Made by a program: the position numbers and the translations under genes. This document shows, piece by piece, positions 1-10,447 of a DNA stretch of 64,000 nucleotides. Position 1 is the stretch's first letter, and every line of letters starts with the position of its first letter. The notes beneath the pieces are model-generated. The model did no database searches. It was not told where the DNA came from and was given only the letters and a program-made list of their open reading frames with translations. Source of the stretch: Symbiotaphrina buchneri (taxonomy: Eukaryota; Ascomycota; Symbiotaphrinales; Symbiotaphrinaceae); the NCBI GenBank assembly GCA_001599915.1, contig BCIG01000022.1, positions 186,001 to 250,000 of the forward strand, read 5' to 3'.

Positions 1-2275
1 TTTCAGAGGAAGGAAAGAATGAAAAACTCATCGCTTGGAGAAAATTAGGTGATCTTCCAGGGCTCAAATCATATTCGATTGTAGCTGGCCTGGCTTCTGC
101 TGGTCTTGCTTTTGTTGCAGGGACAAATGGCAGCATTTATATGCACCGATCTGGCTCTGGAAAATTGATAGCGCTCGGCAGCGTGCTGGGGAAAGTCACA
201 GGGCTCTTTCCTTTCTCGGATCCTAAAGGTACATTCCCTCCCCCAATGGATTTGTGAGCAGTCTGTCTCATATAAGCAGGACTGGTCCATCTGCTTGTAA
301 CCTACATAGGAATGGAAGAAGCGCAGTATTTCCGGTTCCCTATTCATATCTCTGCATCCGAAGATCTGAACCTCGAGTCAGCTAGAATTCCCTTGCCAAG
401 CAGTTTCATAGTCACCTCCATGTCACTCGTCGAATCGAATCATGCAATGACATTCGTGGTGTTGGGCTCAAGAAGCGGTTCCCTCGCAATATACCAAGCC
501 GGCGAAGCTGAAGTTAAGGATGAGACGAATTCTCAGTACAAATGCTTCCGCAGGATACATGGTGAAGACGCCATCACTCAGATCATGGCTCTCCCGTACC
601 CCGGTGGAGCACCAGCAGTAGTCGGTGGGGCGAGCAGTGTGTACATCCTGACCATTGGTCGAGATTCACACTATGCGATACACAAGCTCTCGTACGTTGG
701 GGCCAGGCATGCAGACGTCTCTGATACGGAATTGATGACTGTCCACACGTCCAGCCCTCCTTTTGGCCCGTTGATAGAAGGAGCTTTCTTCAATCCTGTG
801 GACGATTTGATCCTTTACGGCTTTCGTGGCAAATACTTCGTTGTCTGGAACGAGACCAAACAACAGCAGCTTATGAACGTAGAGTGTGGTGGAGCGCATC
901 GAAGTTGGGCATATGCTCCTCGGAGAGCATCTTATGGCGGGGGCTCTTTTGTCTGGACGAGAGCTTCGAGGCTCAACGTACACACACAGACAACAGCCTC
1001 TCATCAGGTTCTGCAGTATGGTGGTCACGGTCGGGAGATCAAAGCAGTCGCAGTCAGACCAGCCTCGCATCGTTTCGAGGGATCAAGCTGCTTCATGTTC
1101 GCTACAGGAGCCGAAGATACATCTGTTAGGATCTTCAGATATACACAGCCGGTCCACGGCACCGTAGAATACACACATGCTGCGAGTACATGTCTTGGAG
1201 TCTTCAAGAAGCATGCCACAGGAATTCAACATCTGCAGTGGTCCGACTGCGGCAGCTTTCTCTTCAGCAGCGGAGGAAATGAGGAGTTCTTCGTTTGGAG
1301 GGTGAGAGACGTGCCCGGTTTTCCGCTCGGCGTTGTCCTCGAAGCAAGTTGCCCGCTGCAGAGCAAAACCTCTGACTTGCGAATCATGAGCTTCGATGTA
1401 CGAGCGGTGTCAATTATCGGCGGCGAAACTAGCTCATCGCAGTTCTTGATCTCGATGGTCTTCTCTGACTCAACGGTTAGGGTATGTCCTTTTCTAATCC
1501 TTTAAAATTTCCCTCTGGTCTTGGTCAGAATTATGTGCTGACCTGAATTTAGGTATACCTTTATTGCTCTTCTGAAAAGGCATCTTTCAGTCTGCTCTGT
1601 TTGGGACAGTATGCAACTTGTTGTCTCACACAGGCTGCCTCCTATGTCAGCAAAGATCGCTGCTGGCTTATAACCGCAGCCACCGACGGGCATATTACTT
1701 TCTGGAACTGTACCTCTGCTCTCATGGAACAAGACATTGCGTTTGAAAACCGCAGAGCTTTACGACGGGCAGATTCAAAGACGCCATGCAAGATGTCATG
1801 GCTGCATCGTACCAAGGTGCACCAAAATACTGTGAAGAGCATGGTGTGCTCTGAACTGTCTAACGGATCTCTACTGCTCACAACAGGTGGCGACGATAAC
1901 AGTTTGGCGTCCACGCTGGTTAGCTTTACACATACAGATGAGCTTCACATCTCTACGCTAACCGTGCCAAATGCTCACGCTTCAGCGATCAATGCTATTG
2001 CTAGAGTACGCTCGCGGAATGCAGACGGCCGTCAATCCTTTCGCTTTGCCAGCAGCGGCAATGACCAACGATTGAAAACTTGGACAGTTGTAATCGATCT
2101 GGAGAAGGTCGACGCAGGCGCTGGTGTGGAAGCTATGGATATCGAACTAGCGTCCAAGGACTGGGTGTCTGTGGCTGACGCCTCCTCGATGGATTACGCG
2201 GACGAGCCGCGAGGAGAAGGGCACGTCGTTGTGGCTGGTGTTGGTATGGAGATTTGGGGCCTTCAAGACGACTAG
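1..2275 (+). CDS. RTT10: WDR6/Rtt10-like WD40 protein of tRNA wobble 2'-O-methylation (5' partial)
   Basis: Three exons are visible: <1-228, 310-1481 and 1553-2275, with introns 229-309 and 1482-1552 (a ctgac branch site lies just before the second acceptor). The reading phase is kept through to the TAG stop, giving 706 residues; the N-terminus lies outside the window. The protein is built of degenerate WD40 units, for example the blocks ending FATGAEDTSVRIFRY, FSSGGNEEFFVWRV and FASSGNDQRLKTWTV. Long WD40 proteins of this kind match human WDR6 and yeast Rtt10/Trm734. These partner the Trm7 methyltransferase for 2'-O-methylation of tRNA position 34 and also take part in endosomal recycling. 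The family call rests on overall pattern and size; another large WD40 protein is possible but less likely. Confidence 0.75.
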
Positions 2276-3284
2276 TAAGACTTTGGCGAGGAAGGTCTCT
2301 CTATTTGAGGCTTCTATGTGTTAACGACAGCGTGAAGGACGTCTGGAGCTCAAGAGAGTAGCCAGCACCTATTTTTGGAGATAAATCGGCATGGGCCCCC
2401 ACCGTTGACCGCTCGACGCGGTTAAAGTGCGAGTAAAGGTCACTAGCGACTGTGCGAAAGAGCTAAAAAGGACCCTAGAGCAGAGCTTACAGGCATAGTA
2501 AAATAAGGCAGTCGGTGAAAGGGTGGACAACAAGCAAATGAATAACAGAATTGCAACAAAACAATAGAGATTCAATCAAGTGTTGCGGCGTGATGTCCCT
2601 TACCTACCTTACCTTACCTGTCTGTCTTTGCCACAATGTACGAGGATAGCACAGAAGACAGTTTCAGTCCACTGTCAAGAGCCGAGCTTTTTAGTCCGGG
2701 AGGAAAGAACCCTTGGACGGTTGGACCCCATCTAGACTGGGGCAGTGTTCACAATTATTATTATTATCGATATTGGCTTGCGCATAGCCACGACCGTTGA
2801 GAAAAAAAAATGAAAGAGACAACCAACTCAGACTAGCTATCTTATTCGTACTCTGACACCATAGATCGCATGGGCTGAATTAAGGACAAGGCCAACCCAA
2901 TGCGAGGTCGCCCACCGCCGTGTAAGCAAAGCAATGGATCCCCACATCCCCTTTCTCAGCCAGCGCAACGCGATCAGCCTCGTTGCCAAGCAGGCGGACC
3001 ACATTTCAGCCTCAGCCTTCAGCTTGGCTCGGAGATAGTGCTCTCCTACAAATAATTGGACCTCCAGGCTGCTTTATTTCTTGGGCAACATCATATCGCA
3101 CCGTGATTGTTGTCTTGTTGCGCATTCCATCCAATTGCTTTCCTTGATATCTGTCTTCTGGCCTACAGTACCCGCCCTTATCAGAAGTACTCCACCTTGT
3201 CAAGTATCCCACTAGGCTTTCAATTGAAAGTCACCGACTGTATTCTCTGCTTTTTTCTTTACCTTACAGACACCCCGAATCACA
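2276..3284. other. Intergenic region, RTT10 3' end to SUR7-like promoter
   Basis: No gene is seen. The stretch holds a TACCTTACC repeat (2598-2619), a short TTA run near 2755 and a T-rich tract ending in a cag at about 3279 just before the next start codon. That tract looks like the acceptor of a possible 5' UTR intron, but I could not fix its donor. Confidence 0.5.
2598..2619. repeat. CCTTAC-type short tandem repeat
   Basis: Near-perfect repeats of CCTTA/CCTA units. The same motif occurs in several other intergenic stretches of this window (19.2, 22.2, 23.07 and 38.27 kb). Confidence 0.7.
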
Positions 3285-4336
3285 ATGGGCAAAGGCGGAA
3301 GGTTGGTCTGCATCTTCCTGCCGGGGTTATGCACCGTCGCCGCGTTGGTATGCCTCGTTCTGGTGGGTCTAGGAGGGACAAGGCAAGACAACAAGACATT
3401 GCAGAATATCTACTTCTTCAAAGTAAGGCCCTACCTTATGACACGAACGATCGGTCCATTCAGTGGCTAACAGAGTGCATCTGTAGGTGGATATGTCCAA
3501 CTTCACGAGCACCAATATAGACCTTGTGCCCGATACCGATCTCGACAACGAGCTATTAGGTGAAGGATTAGCAGATCTCAAATCCAATCTCTCTCTTGCG
3601 GACTACTACACGATATATCTGTGGAACTATTGCAGCTCAAAGAAGGCCTCCGATGGGAGTGAACAAAACGTGACCTGCTCGCCGCGCAAAGCCAACTTCT
3701 GGTTTAACCCCGTCGAGGTATGGGGCCTGGAGAACACAACGGCCGCCGGGTCACTGCCGAGCGACTTGCAAAAGGTTCTGGATGTGGACCAGAAGGTATC
3801 GCACTGGATGTACATCGCGTATATCGTGGCTTTCATCGCGACCTGTGCGACGTTCGTGCTCGGATTCTTCGCGATCTGTTCTCGCTGGGGGAGCTTTGTC
3901 ACGACAATCGCTTCCGGTGTATGCTCAGCCCACCTGACCCCTAACCACCTATGCTAATGATGCAATGTAGGTCGCTACACTCTTCACAATCGCCGCCTCG
4001 GCCACGGCGACCGGCCTGTATGTGGCCCTGGACGGTGCCTTCAACTCCACTACAAAGGAATTTGGCATCACGACCGCCATCGGCCACTCCATGTTCGCAA
4101 TCACATGGCTGGCGGTAGCCTTCAGTCTCGTTGCAACCGTCACCTGGTTGTTCAGCGTGTGCTGCGTTAGTGGCAAGAGTACTAAACGCGTCAAAGTGGA
4201 GAAGACTCCCTATACATATGAGCGTGTCGCCAGCCCATATCCAGGCGCAAGTGCGGCCAATTCTCAGAATGTGCCCTTGACGACAGTGGGCGGTGGATAT
4301 CATTCGGCGCCTTACGAGCCGTTTAGGCACACATAG
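3285..4336 (+). CDS. SUR7/PalI family four-TM membrane protein
   Basis: Exons 3285-3422, 3487-3918 and 3971-4336 give 311 residues with all junctions in phase. The protein starts with a membrane segment (about residues 8-30), then has a roughly 130-residue polar loop with several NxS/T sites and cysteines. Three further membrane segments lie in exons 2 and 3 (MYIAYIVAFIATCATFVLGF, VATLFTIAASATATGLYVAL and MFAITWLAVAFSLVATVTWL). The tail is cytosolic and rich in S, T and Y. This layout is that of the SUR7/PalI family, which organises eisosomes and cortical plasma-membrane domains (Sur7) or takes part in ambient-pH sensing (PalI). Short length and the absence of a long C-terminal tail favour a Sur7-like role over PalI, but that is inference. 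Confidence 0.8.
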
Positions 4337-5366
4337 AACTCAAGCTGAAGGAATTGCTTTGACGGTTGATTATGATGTTAGCGACAAAGTCTGTTTTCTG
4401 ACGCCAATGAAGATATTGATGAGGCCGCACAGATTTGTATATTGATTCGTGGTTCATAAGACGTGTATACTGTAGGGGGTCCATGATTCTGCCAATGGGC
4501 GCGATTTCTGCACCAAGCGTGTGCCAGATCGAGAACAGCGACATGCTGATGATTACCACGTTAATCCCGTGCATTTGATAGGAAAGAAACTTCATGATCA
4601 GGTATGCTGTGGAATCCTTTCTGACTGTTCAAATCGATATATACTGTGCTTCCCCAACTTTGAGCTATCTTGGGGTTACAATAAATTATAGATTACTCAC
4701 ATATATATACCACATATATATATATATATGCACATCCACAGTAGCGGTAGCTGTGCAATAACGCGCGCACAAATGTTAAGTGAGCAAGATACACAGATCC
4801 TATTCACAAAATGGAGAGCAACTGGAATACACTTCGCTGCAAATCATAATGCTCTATTATCGGCGCATAGATACTGTCAACCATCTCCCCGATAATACCA
4901 GCAAAAGCAAGAACACCAGGAGCAAAAAGCAAAGTTGCTCCTGAACGTGGCAGGGGTCGAACCTGCGGCCTTTTCGGTGCAGACAAAGGAAGCTTGCTGT
5001 AAACGAAACGTGATAACCACTACACCACACGTCCAATAGCTGAAATTTGACTTCTTCCATTACTTGAAACTTAGAGCATTGAGCGCTGAAGATTCATCCG
5101 TGATTGGTTGGACCCGGCGCCACTCGAAGAATAAGCGAGGGCGGCACGCAGAAAGGGGCTAGGAGGGCTGCTGCAGTAGATATCATGATAGTAGATTCAA
5201 AGGCGACGTCTTCTGAATGCTCGAAACGTTGTTGCATGCAAGAAGTATCATTTCACATTTATCAAAAGTAACTATCGGTGGGAAAGAGCGAGTTGATATC
5301 AGACATGCTCCGGGTATCATCAGAAAAAGCCCTCAACTAGCAAAACGCCTTGCCTCCGCTATAACT
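4337..5366. other. Intergenic region with tRNA and TA microsatellite
   Basis: This is the stretch between the converging SUR7-like gene and the telomere-protein gene. Apart from the tRNA at 4942-5034 it holds a (TA)n microsatellite at about 4699-4729. No protein gene is seen. Confidence 0.6.
4942..5034 (-). tRNA. tRNA-Val (anticodon UAC) with a 20-base intron
   Basis: Read on the minus strand, the cloverleaf is complete. The acceptor stem GGACGTG pairs with CACGTTC (one G-U) and is followed by discriminator A. The D arm is GTGTAGTGGTTATCAC. The anticodon stem TTTCG pairs with CGAAA around the loop TTTACAC, giving anticodon TAC. The T arm GCAGG-TTCGACC-CCTGC pairs perfectly. The intron occupies 4978-4997, directly after position 37, the canonical place for nuclear tRNA introns. 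The mature tRNA would be 73 nt before CCA addition, and no CCA is encoded. Confidence 0.93.
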
Positions 5367-8300
5367 CTATCCTGATAGCATGTCTGCTAGATCCCGACGA
5401 ATCAAGAGCAGCGAGGTCGGAAATTGCCAATCTAGAACATTGATCTTCCTTGATGGTGGCCTGAGCACCCCTTGCTCGTCCACCTCGCCCATGGCCCCCC
5501 TAACACTCTTGAGTCTAGCGTACGAGCTCGCAAATTCCTTGAATGGGGTCTGCTTTGCCTTCCACGAGTCGACATTCTTCCGCGCTTCAGTCCCCGGAGA
5601 TGATGTAATTGCAGCATTATCAACCACAACCGGCTCGTACTTCATGACCGGCTCGTGCTCCACTGAGGTTCTACTGGTAAGCTTGCGCATAGGCAACACA
5701 GGCTTGCCACTCGTGTCTCCAGGAGTTCTTTGCAAAGCAGAGGTTGACACAGACACATGAGAACTGCGTCTCGGCGTTGAGGGAGTTTGCGAACTTGCAG
5801 TGTCAAGCCAAGGCAAGGATCGCCGAGCTTGTCGGCGTACAGCTTCCGGAGCTTTCATCAGCGTTCGTGCATCTTTATCTGGTGGCTTCCGCCGCGGCTC
5901 AAATTGTCCCTGAGGACGATGGATGGCCGGCAGCTCATTCAATCTGCTTTTCTCGGACTTGGAAAAGACTTGCCTTGGACCTGAGGCTGGTGATTTTGAA
6001 GTGGCAGTTGCGATTGAACTCCGTCGGTGCGCAGATTTGGACGGCGTGGAAGGTCCGCGCCCAGGCTGCTCCTCTTCTATCTGCCGCCTCGATATTGTTG
6101 CCAGATTTTCATCCAAAGCCAATGCCTCCTCAAGCCTGCCAGGAGTGACGACTTGCTTGGTGTATTTGGGCTCAGCAACTAATTGGTGATAATATTGCTC
6201 ATATCTGAGAGGGTTCTCCCCCTTGTCGACGCAATCCAAGAGGTACTTTGGATAATCAGACCGGAATCGGCCAATGAAATCATCCCACAGTGAGCGATGT
6301 TCCATTGTGCCTTGCTGGATCAACCACTCGATGCGTGCACACAACGCTATGAAATGTCGAAGCTCCCCACTATAATCCGGATAGGCGCATTTGTACTCGT
6401 AAAAAATGTTAGTAGGTACGGTTAGAACAGGAGGCATGTTCTGTCCATCTCTAGTGTTCCCATGGTCTATGCTGGGTGCCCGCTTCTGCTCGTCCTCCTT
6501 CACACTTTCACGCAGAGGCGAGTCAAGATGGGTAAAGGCTGCAGCTGGTCGGACGGAGTTAACAACTCCCGTCAGTCCCTGAACTGTTGACTCAGCTGGC
6601 ACCGATGAAGTGGCCTCCTCTTGTACCACGGTGTGCGCTCGTGGTAAAGCCGTGAGGAATTCTCTTCTGTGTTGACGAGCAAGAACGGCAGGATCCTGTG
6701 TCTGTCTATCATCTTGGCTGAAATGGAAAGACGTAGGAGGTTGGTAACGTCTCTTATGCTTAGGAAGCATTGCTGCGTCATCTTCAATGTCGTCAGGTCG
6801 CCTTCGTTTCAGGTATGCACGGCGAGTTGTCGCATTAGGTGCTAGCATCTCACTCTTTCCCTCCGCCGTTAGGGAATACGAGATATCCGCATGAACATCT
6901 GGCCGTTGATCGATGCTCCCAGCATGTTTAATCGGGCTCTGACTTCGGCTTTTTAGGGATTGGGCGTCAATTTCCGAACGGATTTGGTTGTGCACCATCT
7001 CATCTTCGGAGCCGCTAGTGTGAGCGCTTTCTTGGACACCATCAACTCCCATATCGGTCATAGTTTCGTCTACTGGTTGTGAAGATATCTGCGTGCCATA
7101 GGTACCGGGCACCCGTTCCTCAAAAGCTGAAGACGCGGATGCTCTTGGTATCGGTTCAGTATCAGGATTCTCGGGGTGAGGCAAACGACTCGGCTTGGGA
7201 TACAACACGGTTTTGTTCTGAACCTGGGCGTCAGCCCGGCTGCGCGCTTTGACATACGGTGTCCTTTTCACCTGCAACAAGCTTGTACCCTCTGCACGAG
7301 AAGAAGATGACAGGACCTGTTCTACGCCCTGCGCCGCCTGTTGCGGTGACTGGCTACCAAGTAAGGGCGTTATCTTGTATGCATGGGGTACTTCTGTCTC
7401 CAGTTCAGAACCTGAGGATTCGGAACCTGAACTGATCATGATAGCATCAGAAGATGCAGTCTTTTTCCCCTTCTTGGGAGATAGATTATGGCTTCGTGTA
7501 GGACCCGACTTGTCAACCACAGGACTTCCATTGCCTATGACCACTGGTACATCTTGAAGCGCATGCTCATTAGAAGAGGACTGCTGATTCTGAACGGTAT
7601 TGGGTCCACCCGATCCAGGGACTCTTGCAACTCCTTGGGTATTTTCGAGAGATTGGTCGCCATGCTCAATGACCACCCCGTCCAATTTAGCGTCTGACGA
7701 CTCATCTTTGGTTGGCTTTTCTTCGCTATGCCCGACGATCACTCCTTCGCAGTGCTCTTGTTCAGGTCTGGTTTCGGTTGACTGTTGTTGTAATGATGAC
7801 AAGCCCACCGCCGTGCTGTCATCCACACGCGCCTCTGACGCAATCGGAAGGGGTCCTTCCTTGGTTGTGATCCGATCCCGACTTTCCTGACGCGAAGGCG
7901 TTCCTTCATAGGAGCTGCTATCTGGGGGCAGAACCTCACGGTTGCCAGCTCCTGGAGGCGGACTAGACGGAGGCCATTCATTGCTGGAGATCAGCTGTTC
8001 GGATTCGTCAGAGGTGTCCCCTGAATGGTCTGTACTGGATGGCGCATCTGATTGTAACTCCTCGTCTACTCCCCCGCTAGCATCAGTTGTCGATTGGGCG
8101 TTGTCAGGGTCTTCAGCGACGGTGCCTTCAGCAAAAGCTTGTAGTGATTGAAGGATATGAGCCGGTACATTCGCACTGGGCATGGCACTACCTGGCTCTG
8201 GCGGTATCCATGCTGTTGTTTATTAGCTATGGCGGCAGACCGCAATGGTTTCCAAGCCTGAATCAAGAGCATGGAAAGAGAAGGGGGGATATGGGTGTTG

Positions 8301-9755
8301 CACTGACAGGATCTACTGGCAAAAAGCTTTTGCTGGTCTTTATTGATTCTCACATGAGACGTGGGTATTTTTGTCATTCCCTGTATGAGTCAGCGTTCAG
8401 GTTTACCCCTGGACTTGGAAAAGGGCGTTGCTCTACCTCCCAAGGATCGGTATCGAAATCAATATTTCTAGCAGCATCAATGCCACTGGGGATTCTTGGA
8501 GCGTGGGATAGATTATTCGTCAGTGTTCGTAAGTCAGGGCTACGTTTTCGTGACTGCAGTGGTTCCGGGACTGTATCACCCGTATTCGGAAGAATATTTG
8601 GACATGGTGCTTCTTCGTCCAATGCAGCATCAGGCGGTCCAATGGCGTCGAGGACTGACCGGGAGGTCGGCCCTGGTATACAGGAAGAAGCCGTCTTGGA
8701 ACCCTCCCCTACCATATCTTGTACCAAGGGAAGCGGGACTATTAAGCTTTCTTCAGGCAAAGGGTTGGGACCAGTTTCATTTCTATCCTGTCCGATGCCG
8801 AGCACGATTTTCCCTGTCTTTCGTCGGGCAGTACTTGTTCCTATTTGGCCAGGAGCAGACTGTTTGGACCCTTTCAAAATGCTCAGCAAGTGATTGTCAT
8901 TATGTAAAGGAGGCCCTGCAGGATTTTGACCTGATTTGGACTGCGTCTGGGCCGCTCGCAATGGTTGTTCGACGGATTGGTTGTGGATTTGTTGCCCGGT
9001 GCGTTCATTGTTGGTCCCGTTCGAAGGCAGGCTAAATTGGTGATGAACTTGTGTCGCAAATTGTAGTCCACTGGACAGCATGGAGCCGTTCTCAGCCTCA
9101 ACACCATCATCAGAGAGGTCGGCCTCCACTTGGGATCCAAATGGGGATGGCTGACTTTGTACATCTTGCGCCCCTTGCTCCTCCGGATGGCTTGGTTTGA
9201 CCTTCCAGAGACGCGCCAAGAGCTCTTGGATTGGCTGCGCTTCTTGCAAGGGCCTAGGGTTGCCGAAGGGTGCTTCTCCGTGTCCACCGATGATCGTGAA
9301 TTCGATGATGAACAGTGTCACGTTTTGGTATTGTCTTCCATATGGAGTGAAAACAAGTTCGAAATCAATGGCATTGAGAAGGGCGCCTCTTGTGTCCTTT
9401 GTCAGGCGAGCCCTACTGCGATCTTGATATCCTTTGGATGCGGCTTTTGAGAAAGTGACTTCAATTGATGTGATTGAATCTGATAATCGGGCTTCAATGG
9501 GATCGTCAAATTTCAAGAACTGCCCTAGTCAGATGATAGATCATAGCACGAACGGGTTTCTTATCGGACCTCCAATATCTGCAGTATGTTCCTTTTCCTG
9601 TCCGCCCGACGCACTCGGACCCGTAGATTGCTCTCATCTCCAGAAAATTTCCCGTTTCCCTGTCTCGCCGCTGGCTGTGCTTGTACCCACTCCAGTGCGC
9701 CAGCGAATTCTTCCCGCACAAATGGAGCCAGCCAGTCTCTTAAGTAGGACGCCAT
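5367..9755 (-). CDS. TPP1/Tpz1-like shelterin (telomere) subunit
   Basis: I assembled four exons on the minus strand: 9755-9570, 9519-8437, 8380-8308 and 8212-5367, giving 1395 residues with all phases consistent. The N-terminus (MASYLRDWLAPFV) resembles the start of the TPP1/Est3 OB fold, where a W-x-x-[IL] motif opens the domain. Strand-like segments IEARLSDSITSIEVTF and ALLNAIDFELVFTPYGRQYQNVTLFIIEFTII follow, within about the first 160 residues. A very long low-complexity S/P/E/Q-rich middle comes next. About residues 1045-1145 form a second ordered block (EYKCAYPDYSGELRHF, MEHRSLWDDFI, EPKYTKQVVTP), which I expect to be a partner-binding region. A basic tail ends near KINVLDW. TPP1/Tpz1 bridges Pot1 to other shelterin proteins and recruits telomerase. 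An in-frame upstream ATG at 9884 is possible, but the ATG at 9755 has better context and sits right before the domain. Start and function are both inferred. Confidence 0.62.
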
Positions 9756-10447
9756 CGCTATGGGCGAGCGAGCAATGTCATGGTCGGCGGGCGGAAGTGT
9801 ATAGATGATCTGACGGGCAAGCGTGTCAAGGCTATCTTGAGCCCGCAGTGCCGGCAAAGAGAGGGATGTCTCCAAAAGGTGCACTCCCCATCACCTCAAT
9901 ACTTCGTATATCTAGGGCTGGATCAAAAAGCAGTGATCGACGTCCTTACCAGCAAGCGGTCCGAGGGGAGTTCATACGCGACAAACAATTGAACCAGGCA
10001 AACGTGACGTGTATTATTCGTAGAAGCTAAAGAGCAAACGAAGGGCGCGTCAGGGGCCCTAAGGTACTTCAGCCTATACCCAGCTCGACCTAGTGCCGAG
10101 TGGTGCACCGTCGTCACAGGCACTGAGCCGGAGGATGGGATGGGGGATCTTGGGATCTCTGGGGAATGGGCGCCCGCATCTCCACGTACCTTAGAGAAAA
10201 ACCAGCCAGCCATCTTGACGTTGCAGTGCACCACAACCCCTTGCACCATCAGCGGCATTGCGTTCGGAGCGTCTTTATCTGCACAACGCCATGGCACCAC
10301 TCGTATAGTGCTGAGCATCAAATTCCTCAACATGTCTAGCTCATCTTGATGGTCCTCACAGGGCCACGATGGAGCTTCTGCCATGATTGACAGAAGCCTC
10401 AACCAGTCAACAAGCCTTACGAATGCTGGCGGTGTCTATCGTCAGAC
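9756..10447. promoter_or_regulatory. Divergent promoter between telomere-protein gene and FAB1
   Basis: This 0.7-kb stretch separates two divergently transcribed genes and must hold both promoters. I see no convincing TATA box or gene in it; overlapping open frames on both strands lack coding character. Confidence 0.5.

Noticed and set aside
4699-4729. TA run as a regulatory or origin element
   Set aside because: It is a plain microsatellite with no other supporting features.
9923-10402. Minus-strand frame of 159 codons between the telomere-protein gene and FAB1
   Set aside because: Composition is not protein-like, and it occupies the divergent promoter of two well-supported genes.
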